DNA of 64,000 nucleotides from an uncultured Marinoscillum sp. GTDB lineage: Bacteria; Bacteroidota; Bacteroidia; Cytophagales; MED-G16. Of the stretch, positions 56,227 through 64,000 are shown one piece after another. Numbering within the stretch: position 1 is the stretch's first letter; each line of letters starts with the position of its first letter. The stretch is taken from NCBI GenBank assembly GCA_902523065.1, contig CABYXZ010000003.1:104574-168573 (forward strand). Direction: 5' to 3'. The position numbers and the translations under genes are program-made. The notes beneath the pieces are model-generated. The model was not told where the DNA came from. It saw nothing but the letters and a program-made list of their open reading frames with translations, and searched no databases.

Positions 56227-56256
56227 CAAAGTTAACATTTATTTTGTTTCGTGCAA
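56227..56256 (-). promoter_or_regulatory. Bacteroidota-type promoter for the giant surface-protein operon
   Basis: Minus strand: TTG (56254-56256), 19-nt spacer, then TAACTTTG (56227-56234), an exact fit to the TTG / TAnnTTTG promoter of the phylum's main sigma factor. Transcription would begin near 56220, giving a leader of about 45 nt before the TTG start codon at 56174. A purine-rich AAGGAAGGAG lies in that leader (about 56202-56212), too far from the start to be a normal Shine-Dalgarno. Confidence 0.75.
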
Positions 56257-56313
56257 ACATTTTTTTTAATGTATAATTAATGGGAATCTTATTTGTAAAA
56301 GATCTAAATTTAT

Positions 56314-56721
56314 ATGATGAAAATATTCATATCAATCTCGCTTATTTTGACGGTTTTTCTATATTCCTGTAGTACTAAACTCCCTGAAATTGAGGGAATG
56401 AATTACGATGCCTGGGTGACGGATAAGTACGGATGCAGAGGAGAGAGAATGGATCTAGTATCACTGATAGATATCAACCAAGATAAATTCTTAAGGTACA
56501 ACCAAAACGAGATCATCGATATTTTAGGGAGACCAGAGAACCAGACACTATTCACTAGGAGCCAGACAATATTCTACTACTACATCAGCTACAACCCTGC
56601 CTGCAATGGACAGGAGACCAGGATGGAAGACGAGCAGATAAAGCTTGAGATACGATTTGACGCACTGAACAGATCAAAATCGCTCTATGTACATAATTAC
56701 GTAAATCCTTTGAAAAAATGA
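56314..56721 (+). CDS. small outer-membrane-type lipoprotein, BamE-like in part
   Basis: 135 aa. Signal with lipobox LYSC (Cys19), so a lipoprotein; the next residue is Ser, which does not suggest inner-membrane retention. The middle segment QNEIIDILGRPENQTLFTRS followed by FYYYIS resembles the SmpA/BamE/OmlA-type fold (a helix ending in LG.P, then strands), but similarity is slight and no function is claimed. Two adjacent ATGs (56314 and 56317) are equally possible starts. Divergent from the giant gene, with 139 bp between starts, and 39 bp before the aldolase gene. Confidence 0.7.
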   Translation: MMKIFISISLILTVFLYSCSTKLPEIEGMNYDAWVTDKYGCRGERMDLVSLIDINQDKFLRYNQNEIIDILGRPENQTLFTRSQTIFYYYISYNPACNGQETRMEDEQIKLEIRFDALNRSKSLYVHNYVNPLKK

Positions 56722-56760
56722 TGTATGTGGCTAGCTTGCGGAAAAACTTACTAACATACT

Positions 56761-57825
56761 ATGAAATTTAGATCAGGTGTTCTTCACGGTGACGAGGTCA
56801 CTGAACTACTTAACTACGCCAACGAAAATAATTTTGCCCTACCCGCTGTAAATGTCGTCAATACCAGCTCTGTGAACGCAGTTCTTCAGACAGCGAAAGA
56901 GGTTAATGCGCCGGTTATAATCCAATTTTCTAACGGTGGAGGAAGTTTCTACGCCGGAAAACATCTAGACAACACAAACGAGAAGGCAGCTATCGCAGGA
57001 TCGATATCTGGCGCCTACCACGTTCACCTTATGGCAAAGGAGTATGACGTCCCAGTCATCTTACACACCGACCACTGCGCAAAGAAGTTACTACCTTGGA
57101 TTGATGGGCTACTTGAGGAGGGAGAAGAGTTCTACAAGAAGGAGGGATTACCTCTTTTTAGTTCACACATGCTTGATCTATCTGAGGAGCCAATAGAAGA
57201 GAATTTAGATATCTGCTGCACGTATTTCGAGAGGATGAACGAGATGGGCATGACCATTGAGATCGAACTTGGAGTGACAGGTGGTGAAGAGGACGGAGTC
57301 GATAACACCGACATCGACGAATCAAAACTCTACACCAAGCCTGAAGAAGTTAATTACGCCTACGATAGACTTACTAAAATTAGCCCGAATTTCATGATTG
57401 CAGCAGCTTTTGGTAATGTTCACGGAGTCTATAAGCCAGGAAACGTAAAGCTTACTCCTACCATATTACAGAAGTCTCAGGAATACGTCTCCCTGATGCA
57501 TAATACTGAATCAAATCCCATAAATTTTGTCTTTCATGGTGGCTCTGGGTCGTCAACTAACGAGATAAGGGAGGCTATAGGGTACGGAGCAGTGAAAATG
57601 AATCTTGACACTGACATGCAGTGGGCATTTTGTAAGGGTGTTAACGACTACCACACAAAAAACCAGGAGTACCTTAATAGTCAAATAGGCAACCCTGAAG
57701 GTGATGACGTGCCAAATAAGAAGTATTACGATCCTAGAAAATGGCTACTTGAGGGAGAAAAGGCTATGATTGAGAGGCTCAGAAAATCATTTTCTGACCT
57801 AAATAATGTAAATACAAACATCTGA
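56761..57825 (+). CDS. fbaA: class II fructose-bisphosphate aldolase
   Basis: 354 aa. Zinc-dependent reversible cleavage of fructose 1,6-bisphosphate in glycolysis and gluconeogenesis (cytoplasm). Motifs: LHTDHCAKKLLPW with catalytic Asp104 and zinc ligand His105, SSHMLDLSEEP, IELGVTGGEEDGVDN, and the phosphate loops FGNVHGVYKPGN and FHGGSGSS with NLDTDMQWAF. Length and the long HTDH...KLLPW segment place it in class IIA, like E. coli FbaA. Its stop is one base from the stop of the convergent pyrophosphohydrolase gene. Confidence 0.95.
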   Translation: MKFRSGVLHGDEVTELLNYANENNFALPAVNVVNTSSVNAVLQTAKEVNAPVIIQFSNGGGSFYAGKHLDNTNEKAAIAGSISGAYHVHLMAKEYDVPVILHTDHCAKKLLPWIDGLLEEGEEFYKKEGLPLFSSHMLDLSEEPIEENLDICCTYFERMNEMGMTIEIELGVTGGEEDGVDNTDIDESKLYTKPEEVNYAYDRLTKISPNFMIAAAFGNVHGVYKPGNVKLTPTILQKSQEYVSLMHNTESNPINFVFHGGSGSSTNEIREAIGYGAVKMNLDTDMQWAFCKGVNDYHTKNQEYLNSQIGNPEGDDVPNKKYYDPRKWLLEGEKAMIERLRKSFSDLNNVNTNI

Positions 57826-57826
57826 G

Positions 57827-58297
57827 CTAGTCCTCAAGAATATCTTTCAAATTTGCCGGAGAGTAGTTTATTGACTTCAATGTTTTCCTATCTGATGTCC
57901 TATAAATAAGGTATTTACCGTCTTTCTCCTCGTAGTAACATTCAGTGTCTTTCTCTTTCCTGTACCACTCTACTGTCTCCTCAGCCTCCTCAACAGATAA
58001 GCACGCCTTACTCATGTTGGACCTCTGCACCTCGTTGAACAGCCTGACAAACTTTTCACTCATCCCAAACTCATGAACGGCCCCAGATAACACGTACTGA
58101 ATGTCACAGAGCGCGTCAGCGATCTCTACTATATCATTATCCTCTATAGCATCCTTTAGTTCTCTCAACTCCTCAGAGATGAGCTCAACCCTCAGAGCAC
58201 ACCTCTTCTTGTCTGGAATAGTAGGCTTATCTAGGATTGGGTGGTTAAATAACCTATGAAAATCAGCTGTCTGATTAAGTGAATCTATCTTGTCCAT
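57827..58297 (-). CDS. MazG/HisE-like nucleoside triphosphate pyrophosphohydrolase
   Basis: 156 aa from the ATG at 58297 (MDKIDSLNQTADFHRLFNHP). A longer frame to 58393 exists, but its extra 32 residues lie over the end of the transporter gene and do not look like the family; this start also leaves an ordinary 11-bp spacing. All-alpha NTP-PPase features: RCALRVELISEELRELKDAI and EIADALCDIQYVLSGAV, supplying the EExxE and ExxD Mg-binding residues. Members cleave NTPs or phosphoribosyl-ATP to monophosphate and pyrophosphate; here a house-cleaning role is more likely than histidine synthesis. The C-terminal NKTLKSINYSPANL-type ending is common in Bacteroidota homologues. Confidence 0.88.
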   Translation of the reverse strand: MDKIDSLNQTADFHRLFNHPILDKPTIPDKKRCALRVELISEELRELKDAIEDNDIVEIADALCDIQYVLSGAVHEFGMSEKFVRLFNEVQRSNMSKACLSVEEAEETVEWYRKEKDTECYYEEKDGKYLIYRTSDRKTLKSINYSPANLKDILED

Positions 58298-58308
58298 ACT
58301 GGTAAATT

Positions 58309-59661
58309 TTAAGCTAAATTCTCGCCTGTAAGCCCTACAATAAGGATTACGAGAATTATGACTGGTATTATAAATATCATTACTGGTTCCCAAATAGGTG
58401 TGACCTTTATCTTTTCTGAGCCCTTGTTTGTCTCCCTCATAAAGTTATTGAATCCCCAGACGTGAGCCACGTAGACTGATATCAATAGGCCACCTAAAGG
58501 AAGTAATATTTTTGCTGATATGAAGTCAAAGAAACCAAAAATACTCATTCCGAGGATCTCATAACTACTCCACGTGCTAAATCCTAGTACGTTAGGTACA
58601 CATAGAATAAAGGTCATGGAGACACAAATAAGAACTGATTTGATTCTAGAAATTTTGAAAGAATCCATCGCTGTTGATATGACGGCCTCCAGAAGTCCAA
58701 TTATCGATGTAAATGCGGCGATAAACACCAAAAAGAAGAATAAGCCCCCAAGAAACATTCCAAATGGAATCTCCTTGAATAACGATGCCATGGTAACAAA
58801 TAATAGGCCAGGACCAGAGTTAGGTTCTATTCCAAAGGCAAATAGAGCAGGAAATATTACAAGTCCAGCTAGAATTGCTATTGCTGTGTCAAAAAATACA
58901 ACAATTCCCACACTTCCCGGGATATCGCTGTTATTTCTATCTAGGTAACTTCCAAAAACAAAGCCAGCAGTCAAGGCAATACCTACTGAGAAAAATATCT
59001 GTCCTAATGCAGCTAAAATGACTCCAAACGTAATTTTTGAGAAGTCTGGGGTAAGGTACCATAGCAAACCCTCGGAGGACCCTTCAAATGTATTAGATCC
59101 AAATGCGAGTATTATAAACATTACAAGTAGTACCGGCATGAATACCTTTGAGACGAGTTCTACACCTCCCTGGAGGCCTCTAGCAGCAACAAAAGCCATT
59201 ATTGCCGATATGACAGCACAATAGGTTATAAGTGTACCAGGATCTCTTTGGAGATCATTAAAATGGCTCTGTATTGTGTCTGAGTCATATAAAAAGGCTT
59301 CTCCTGTGATGTATTCTTTAAGGTATACCGTCACCCATGACATGATCATAAGGTAGAAACCAAGGATAATAATGGTTGTCAGGAGCTCAACCCAGCCAAT
59401 TATATTCCAGAAAGAGCTTGGAGACGTTAATTTCTTCATACCAGCTAGTGGTGTTAGCTGAGCCTTCCTGCCTAAACTTACCTCAGCAGTTAGTAAAGGA
59501 ATACCAATAATCGCAGTCAGGAGTAAGTAGACAAGGATAAATGCACCTCCACCGCTCTCACCAACAATGTAAGGAAACCTCCAAATATTACCCATTCCTA
59601 TAGCAAATCCAGCTGTTGCCATTATGAAACCGAACCTACTACCCCAATTTTCTCTGACCAT
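58309..59661 (-). CDS. sodium-dependent symporter, neurotransmitter:sodium symporter (NSS/LeuT) family
   Basis: 450 aa, 11-12 hydrophobic segments, inner membrane. The first helix carries the family signature GFAIGMGNIWRFPYIVGESG with the unwound Na+/substrate-binding stretch, followed by GGGAFILVYLLLT and GIPLLTAEVSLG. Helix 6 region: GQIFFSVGIALTAGFVFGSY. Bacterial members couple Na+ to uptake of amino acids; the substrate cannot be assigned. The ATG gives the conserved WGSRFGF start. Upstream are 271 bp of very AT-rich DNA shared with the divergent VPS10-type gene; I find no consensus promoter there. Confidence 0.93.
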   Translation of the reverse strand: MVRENWGSRFGFIMATAGFAIGMGNIWRFPYIVGESGGGAFILVYLLLTAIIGIPLLTAEVSLGRKAQLTPLAGMKKLTSPSSFWNIIGWVELLTTIIILGFYLMIMSWVTVYLKEYITGEAFLYDSDTIQSHFNDLQRDPGTLITYCAVISAIMAFVAARGLQGGVELVSKVFMPVLLVMFIILAFGSNTFEGSSEGLLWYLTPDFSKITFGVILAALGQIFFSVGIALTAGFVFGSYLDRNNSDIPGSVGIVVFFDTAIAILAGLVIFPALFAFGIEPNSGPGLLFVTMASLFKEIPFGMFLGGLFFFLVFIAAFTSIIGLLEAVISTAMDSFKISRIKSVLICVSMTFILCVPNVLGFSTWSSYEILGMSIFGFFDFISAKILLPLGGLLISVYVAHVWGFNNFMRETNKGSEKIKVTPIWEPVMIFIIPVIILVILIVGLTGENLA

Positions 59662-59840
59662 TATTCAATTTAAAAATATTTTAAAGAATCTCTCAGTGAT
59701 GAAGAGATAAATTTTTTTAGTTCCAAAAAAAAGACGAAAAAAGGTTGTTTAATAAGCAATTTTTAATTTTAGATATATATTAAATATTTGATTGTAATAT
59801 AAATATATAACTTACTCATTTACAATGTATTATGTTAATT

Positions 59841-59860
59841 ATTTTAGATTTACCTAAAAT
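59841..59860. promoter_or_regulatory. inverted repeat in the 271-bp divergent intergenic region
   Basis: ATTTTAG, 6 nt, CTAAAAT: a perfect 7-bp inverted repeat 72 bp before the ATG of the VPS10-type gene. It could be an operator or a leader hairpin; AT-rich context makes chance likely. Confidence 0.25.
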
Positions 59861-59932
59861 GGTGTTTTTTAAAAAAAATAGGAATATTTAATGTTTTAAA
59901 AGTTCTTACCTATATTGAAAAAAAAATGATAA

Positions 59933-62900
59933 ATGAAAAAACTTACAACACTACTACCCTCTTTAATTTTACTTCTAATTTTTAGTACTAATAGTTCCTA
60001 CTCTCAAGAAATCTCGACTGAGCAATTATACGAGAGTTTAGAGTGGAAATTTGCTGGACCATACCGGGGAGGCAGATCAACCGCCGTTTCTGGTGTAATA
60101 TCTAAGCCCTACACGTTCTACATGGGAACTACAGGTGGCGGTGTCTGGAAGACCACAGACGCAGGAAATAACTGGAAAAACATATCAGACGGGCAGATTA
60201 CGGTAGGTTCTATAGGAGCTATATCTGTATCAGAATCTGACGAAAACGTTATCTATGTGGGTACCGGCTCTGCTGACCCGAGAGGAAATATATCAATAGG
60301 TAACGGAATATATAAATCTGTTGATTCTGGGGAAAACTGGGAGTTTATTGGACTCCCTAAGGCAGGTTTGATAGGGAAAATAGAGATTCATCCCAGAAAC
60401 TCAGATATAGTCTACGTAGCTGCACTAGGTAATATATTTGGCCCAAACGCGGAAAGAGGTGTTTACAAGACGATCGACGGAGGAAAAAATTGGCAGAAAG
60501 TATATTTCATAAGTAATAAAACAGGCGCAAGAGATGTAGAAATCAATCCAGATAACGAAAATGAAATTCTAGCATCGTTCTGGACTGTTCAAAGAAAACC
60601 GTGGACACTTGTTGACGGAAGTGATGAAGGAGGTGTTTTTATGTCAAAAGATGCCGGTAAGAGCTGGAAAAAACTTACAGAGGGCCTCCCTAAGGGATTA
60701 ACTGGTAAAATACAGGTAGAATATTCACCTGCTAACTCCAGTCGCTTGTGGGCCATGATTCAGGCTCAAAAAGAAGAGGAAGGTGGACTGTACCGCTCAG
60801 ATGACGGTGGAAAAACATGGAGCAGGATAAATAGAGATCACAAGTTAAGACAAAGGGGATGGTATTATTCTCATATTAACGCTGACCCTGTTAACGAGAA
60901 TATAATTTATGCCTCTAACACTGGATTCTATAAGTCGGTTGACGGAGGAAAAACCTTCGACGAGAGGTTGTACACTCAACACGGTGATAACCACGGAGTA
61001 TGGATAAATCCAAACAATAACAAGATAATGATCAATTGTAATGACGGTGGGGCTAACGTATCATTAAACGGAGGAGAAACATGGTCAACACAGTTAAATC
61101 AACCCACTCCTGAGTTTTACAGGCTTACAGTTGATAACCAGTTTCCGTTCAGAATGTATGCTGGTCAACAGGATAATTCAACTATATCAGTGCCATCCAG
61201 GGGACTACCTGCACTTACTCCCTTCCAGAACTGGTTCAATGCCGGAGGAACAGAGTGCTCTGATATAGCAGTTCATCCAACGGACCCAAACATTATATAT
61301 TCAACCGGTTACAGCGGTGAGTTTACTTATAAAAACCTTGCCACTGGTGAAGAGTACCAGAGGACACCTTACGTTCACCTTACTGAGGGAACAAGACAGG
61401 ACGATCTAAAATATAGATTCCAGTGGAATTACCCAGTATTTGTATCAAAATACAATCCAGATAATGTTTATGTAGGTTCAAATGTTGTTCACGTGACTTC
61501 AGACAAAGCTGTAAATTGGGACATTATAAGTCCTGATTTGACAAGACAGCTACTCAATGAAGATGAAGAGAAAGCTGATATTCCAGGTGGGCCAATCCAA
61601 AATGACGCTACAGGAGTAGAAGTGTACTCATCTATATTTGCTCTAGAAGAGTCTCCTCATAACGAGGGAGAAATATGGGTAGGATCAGATGACGGTTTAA
61701 TACATATCACAAGAGACGGAGGAAAAAGCTGGGTAAATATTACACCGGAGAAGATTATTCCATACCAAGGAACTATTAATAAAATCGAATTATCCTCACA
61801 CGAACCTGGCAGAGCTATTGTGGCAGTTTACAATTACAGAAACAATGACTTTAATCCATATATAATAGTTACAAACGATTACGGTGAGAATTGGAAGATA
61901 ATATCAAAGAATAATGGAATTCCATCTGATCATTTTGTAAGAGCTGTAGCTGAAGATCCAGAAAGAAAAGGCTTACTTTATGCAGGAACTGAGTTTGGGG
62001 CATATGTAAGCTTCAATGATGGAAAATCGTGGAATTCATTACAAATGAATCTTCCTCATGTCCCTATAACTGATATGGAGGTTACTCAGAATGATCTCGC
62101 CATATCAACCCAGGGAAGAGGGTTTTGGATCTTAGATAAAATAAATGTACTTCAAGATATACATTTAATAGACGATAAACCCCTTCTATTTACTCCAGAA
62201 CCTGCACTTAGGACAAATCTTGGAGGAGGCAGACGATCTGGTGGCATCAGATTTGAGAATGACATATCGTTCTATCTTCCTCGAGATTATAATGTTGATG
62301 AAATTGAGTTGTTCATCAAAGACCCAAGTGGAAATATTGTTGTTGATTTTCAAGAACGAACAAGTTATCTCTTCGACGTAGATTATGATGAAGAGAAAGT
62401 ATATGCTGGCACGCATACGGTTTATTGGGATCTAGAACATGAAGAGCCTAAGATACAAAAAGACTTCATTTCTATGTATTACAGTGCTAGCAGAGGAAAT
62501 GGGCCACTTGCAGTTCCTGGAACCTATACAGTTGAACTAAATGTTAAGGGTGAGGTATATTCTAAGCCTTTAGAGGTGAGAATGGATCCAAGGTGGAAAA
62601 TATCTGCACAGGATCTAGAGATGCAGTTCAACGTATCCTCTGAAGTAGTTGGGCTCATTAATGAATCTCAAGAAAAATTAAGTGAGATGAGAGGGATAGT
62701 AAGTCAGATAACAAAATTTATTAGTCTTACAGAAGGAAAAGATTACCATAAAGAAGTCAAAGATCTTGGTAATTCAATAATAGAGTCAATAAAAAAGGTA
62801 GAGAACAATTTATATCAAGACAAGATAGAGACTTCGCAAGATGAAATTAATTATCCTAGAAAATGGACAAATCACATCACTCACCTTTATGACAGATTAA

Positions 62901-63067
62901 CTACTGATGATCAGGCTCCAAATGATGGGATGCTAGATAGGGTTCAAGAACTAAAATCTGATTATGAAAGATATATAAATCCATATCAGGAGATAGTTAG
63001 TGTCGATGTCCCTAATTTCACGAAGTATCTTAGAGAGAAAGGTGCTATGGGAATAATTCTTGATTAG
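59933..63067 (+). CDS. secreted VPS10/sortilin-type BNR beta-propeller protein
   Basis: 1044 aa. Signal peptide 1-24 (ending SSYSQ). About ten BNR/Asp-box blades between residues 40 and 720 (GVWKTTDAGNNWKN, GIYKSVDSGENWEF, GVYKTIDGGKNWQK, GLYRSDDGGKTWSR, IHITRDGGKSWVN, AYVSFNDGKSWNS), in the two-propeller layout of sortilin/xyloglucanase-like proteins of Bacteroidota. A beta-sandwich follows (about 760-890; GTYTVELNVKGEVYSKPLEV), then a helical C-terminal part with a short coiled coil. No T9SS sorting domain is present, so it is probably periplasmic. Often annotated as glycosyl hydrolase, but catalytic residues are not proven. A strong terminator follows 20 bp after the stop. Confidence 0.88.
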   Translation: MKKLTTLLPSLILLLIFSTNSSYSQEISTEQLYESLEWKFAGPYRGGRSTAVSGVISKPYTFYMGTTGGGVWKTTDAGNNWKNISDGQITVGSIGAISVSESDENVIYVGTGSADPRGNISIGNGIYKSVDSGENWEFIGLPKAGLIGKIEIHPRNSDIVYVAALGNIFGPNAERGVYKTIDGGKNWQKVYFISNKTGARDVEINPDNENEILASFWTVQRKPWTLVDGSDEGGVFMSKDAGKSWKKLTEGLPKGLTGKIQVEYSPANSSRLWAMIQAQKEEEGGLYRSDDGGKTWSRINRDHKLRQRGWYYSHINADPVNENIIYASNTGFYKSVDGGKTFDERLYTQHGDNHGVWINPNNNKIMINCNDGGANVSLNGGETWSTQLNQPTPEFYRLTVDNQFPFRMYAGQQDNSTISVPSRGLPALTPFQNWFNAGGTECSDIAVHPTDPNIIYSTGYSGEFTYKNLATGEEYQRTPYVHLTEGTRQDDLKYRFQWNYPVFVSKYNPDNVYVGSNVVHVTSDKAVNWDIISPDLTRQLLNEDEEKADIPGGPIQNDATGVEVYSSIFALEESPHNEGEIWVGSDDGLIHITRDGGKSWVNITPEKIIPYQGTINKIELSSHEPGRAIVAVYNYRNNDFNPYIIVTNDYGENWKIISKNNGIPSDHFVRAVAEDPERKGLLYAGTEFGAYVSFNDGKSWNSLQMNLPHVPITDMEVTQNDLAISTQGRGFWILDKINVLQDIHLIDDKPLLFTPEPALRTNLGGGRRSGGIRFENDISFYLPRDYNVDEIELFIKDPSGNIVVDFQERTSYLFDVDYDEEKVYAGTHTVYWDLEHEEPKIQKDFISMYYSASRGNGPLAVPGTYTVELNVKGEVYSKPLEVRMDPRWKISAQDLEMQFNVSSEVVGLINESQEKLSEMRGIVSQITKFISLTEGKDYHKEVKDLGNSIIESIKKVENNLYQDKIETSQDEINYPRKWTNHITHLYDRLTTDDQAPNDGMLDRVQELKSDYERYINPYQEIVSVDVPNFTKYLREKGAMGIILD

Positions 63068-63087
63068 TAAAAAGGTATATAAACAAT

Positions 63088-63125
63088 AAAAGGGCGTATA
63101 TTCTTATCGAATATGCCGCCCTTTT
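63088..63125 (+). terminator. Rho-independent terminator, probably bidirectional
   Basis: AAAAGGGCG (63088-63096) pairs with CGCCCTTTT (63117-63125); inside, TATATTC pairs with GAATATG (one wobble) around a short loop. Terminal T-run on the plus strand, and TTTTATTGTTT on the minus strand. It ends the VPS10-type transcript and may also end a minus-strand RNA. Confidence 0.85.
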
Positions 63126-63300
63126 CATTTAAAAATCACCGTAGTGCTTTCCAAACGTCAAGCTACAGTTAAAGTGTCCTTAAAGTTTTCGCTTAGCAAG
63201 CTAAGTTTCCGCTTTGAGAGCCGTTCATTTTATTGTTTGTGGAAACCGTAGTTTCTTTTAACTTTCAAACTTACCGCCGAGACTAGGTCTCAACTCTTAT
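63088..63300 (-). ncRNA. candidate structured non-coding RNA (unidentified)
   Basis: The 334-bp gap 63068-63401 has no credible reading frame but several compact hairpins. On the minus strand, in order: GAGAC-CTA-GTCTC (63291-63279), GAAAC-TACG-GTTTC (63255-63242), CTTAG-CTTG-CTAAG (63205-63192), CAC-TACG-GTG within A/T flanks (63150-63133), and the terminator stem. Two loops are UACG closed by C-G (UNCG class) and one is GCUUGC, the stable forms on this strand only, which favours minus-strand transcription. GTTTCC/GGAAAC (63246-63241 with 63210-63205) offers an alternative pairing. I could not match it to tmRNA, RNase P RNA or SRP RNA. It may be a stand-alone RNA or the 3' region of the sialidase transcript; the 5' end is uncertain. 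Confidence 0.45.
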
Positions 63301-63401
63301 ATCTCTCGCTTGATGAAACTAAGTAAGACAATATTTTTTAATTATACAATACATCTGATTTAAAAGTTTTCAACAACTTATCAACATAGGATTATACTAT
63401 G

Positions 63402-64000
63402 TCAATTTATGACTCTAACATCAACTTCTCTGTAAACAATACCTTCGTACGGGCTATTTTTACCAGCCTCAAATAGACAACCAATATTGCCATTTCTTAA
63501 TTTTGTTATGTCAGAATATGCCGAAGGGCCCTCGTGAAGTAAAAATTCTCTTGTCCATGTTCTTCCTAAGTCATTACTTAGTCTTAGTGTCATATTCAGT
63601 CGTTTATTTTTATCTGCTGGATTTATAAATAATAAATCATTTCTCCCATAACCTTTGAATGAATACCTTAAAATGCTTGCCTGACATATAGGTTCTACAA
63701 GTGCTTTATCATCATATATATCTCCCCAAGACTCTCCATAATCGTTACTTATGGATATTTTCCTGTTCATTTGTGTTCTATCATAATTTCTCATATTCAA
63801 AATCAACTTTCCTTTCCCTATCTCTGCTACAGAACATTCGTTAACCTGATCCTGCGGTGTAGTGCCTCCAATATTCCAAGAGCTTCCTCCATCATCAGAA
63901 TATATTATATGAGAATAATATTTTTTAGTATTTGCCTCTATATGATCACAAGGAATTATCATCCTTCCTTTTTTACTTCCTTCTCTTATTTGAATCCCAT
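63402..64000 (-). CDS. sialidase (exo-alpha-sialidase-like), N-terminus cut by window edge
   Basis: The frame is open to the right edge; about 199 codons are visible and the true start lies outside. An internal Met near 63962 is not the start, since family sequence (GIQIREGSKKGR before MIIPCDHI) continues upstream. Features of GH33-type sialidases: MIIPCDHI, Asp boxes SDDGGSSWNIGG, SNDYGESWGD and SNDLGRTW, a LRNGNIGCLFEAG strand, and YEGIVYREVDV at the end. The enzyme would release terminal sialic acids; the catalytic Arg triad and Asp lie partly outside. A 334-bp gap separates its stop from the convergent VPS10-type gene. Confidence 0.85.
   Translation of the reverse strand, partial: GIQIREGSKKGRMIIPCDHIEANTKKYYSHIIYSDDGGSSWNIGGTTPQDQVNECSVAEIGKGKLILNMRNYDRTQMNRKISISNDYGESWGDIYDDKALVEPICQASILRYSFKGYGRNDLLFINPADKNKRLNMTLRLSNDLGRTWTREFLLHEGPSAYSDITKLRNGNIGCLFEAGKNSPYEGIVYREVDVRVIN

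Noticed and set aside
58298..58393. Longer N-terminus for the pyrophosphohydrolase gene
   Set aside because: The 32 extra residues overlap the end of the transporter gene by 85 bp and do not resemble the family; the ATG at 58297 gives the expected start.
63088..63300. tmRNA, RNase P RNA or SRP RNA
   Set aside because: No tRNA-like ends or ANNYALAA-type tag, no GAGGAAAGUCC core, and no GGAAGGUAGCA-type SRP loop are visible on either strand.
63402..63962. Sialidase starting at an internal Met near 63962
   Set aside because: Family-like sequence (GIQIREGSKKGR) continues upstream in frame to the window edge, so the gene is truncated rather than short.

Overview
The window is a chromosomal piece of a low-GC member of the Bacteroidota, most likely order Flavobacteriales. 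Lines of evidence are PorP/SprF-family proteins, gliding-motility-type C-terminal sorting domains of the type IX secretion system (T9SS), a DUF3575-like protein, the Nif3/zinc-ribbon gene pair, a MenA-like prenyltransferase, a promoter matching the Bacteroidota pattern (TTG, 19 nt, TAnnTTTG), and very few Shine-Dalgarno sequences. Family or genus cannot be told from the sequence alone.

Layout. (1) 1-6257, minus strand: a tightly packed run reading lpxK, putative porin, DUF3575-like barrel, Tat-exported class V aminotransferase, sterol-desaturase-family hydroxylase, and a PLP lyase cut by the left edge. (2) 6263-8150, plus strand: Nif3-like metalloprotein and a coiled-coil zinc-ribbon protein, diverging from lpxK with only 5 bp between starts. 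(3) 8162-15426, minus strand: parE, parC, coaX, then an unusual PAS-UbiA prenyltransferase fusion and a histidine phosphatase. (4) 15473-56174, minus strand: about 41 kb given over to a T9SS surface-protein locus. (5) 56314-59661: a small lipoprotein, class II fructose-bisphosphate aldolase, a MazG/HisE-like pyrophosphohydrolase and a sodium:neurotransmitter-type symporter. (6) 59933-64000: a VPS10/BNR propeller protein, a 334-bp gap with a terminator and a candidate structured RNA, and the C-terminal part of a sialidase.

The centre of interest is region 4. It starts with a gene of 25.7 kb (8561 aa, roughly 0.9 MDa), followed 3 bp later by a PorP/SprF protein and 2 bp after that by a TPR-PD40-Ig-OmpA protein. 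Next come a 2414-aa paralogue of the giant and a 1116-aa protein of eight cadherin/Ig-like repeats, followed with a 1-bp overlap by a second, divergent PorP/SprF-like protein. All three large proteins end in a T9SS type-B sorting domain, so the locus looks like three secreted surface filaments or adhesins packaged with their outer-membrane partners, comparable in layout to the sprB-sprF region of gliding flavobacteria.

The giant reads, from the N-terminus: signal peptide, blue-copper-like (cupredoxin) domain, jelly-roll-like domain, about 20 copies of a composite module (thrombospondin-type-3 calcium loops plus an Ig-like domain), an array of 14 units of about 64 aa carrying EF-hand/TSP3 loops, a last module, and the sorting domain. 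Bare modules repeat every 615-670 bp. About half are enlarged because other domains have been inserted: six lamin-tail-like domains, three L-type-lectin-like domains, three C-type-lectin-like domains and two others. In the C-type-lectin-like domains, including a fourth in the 2414-aa protein, the usual C-terminal half of the motif comes before the N-terminal half, which reads as a circular permutation. I have not found this described, but I could not search. The gene seems to start at TTG.

All functional assignments are from reading motifs by eye; no searches were run.
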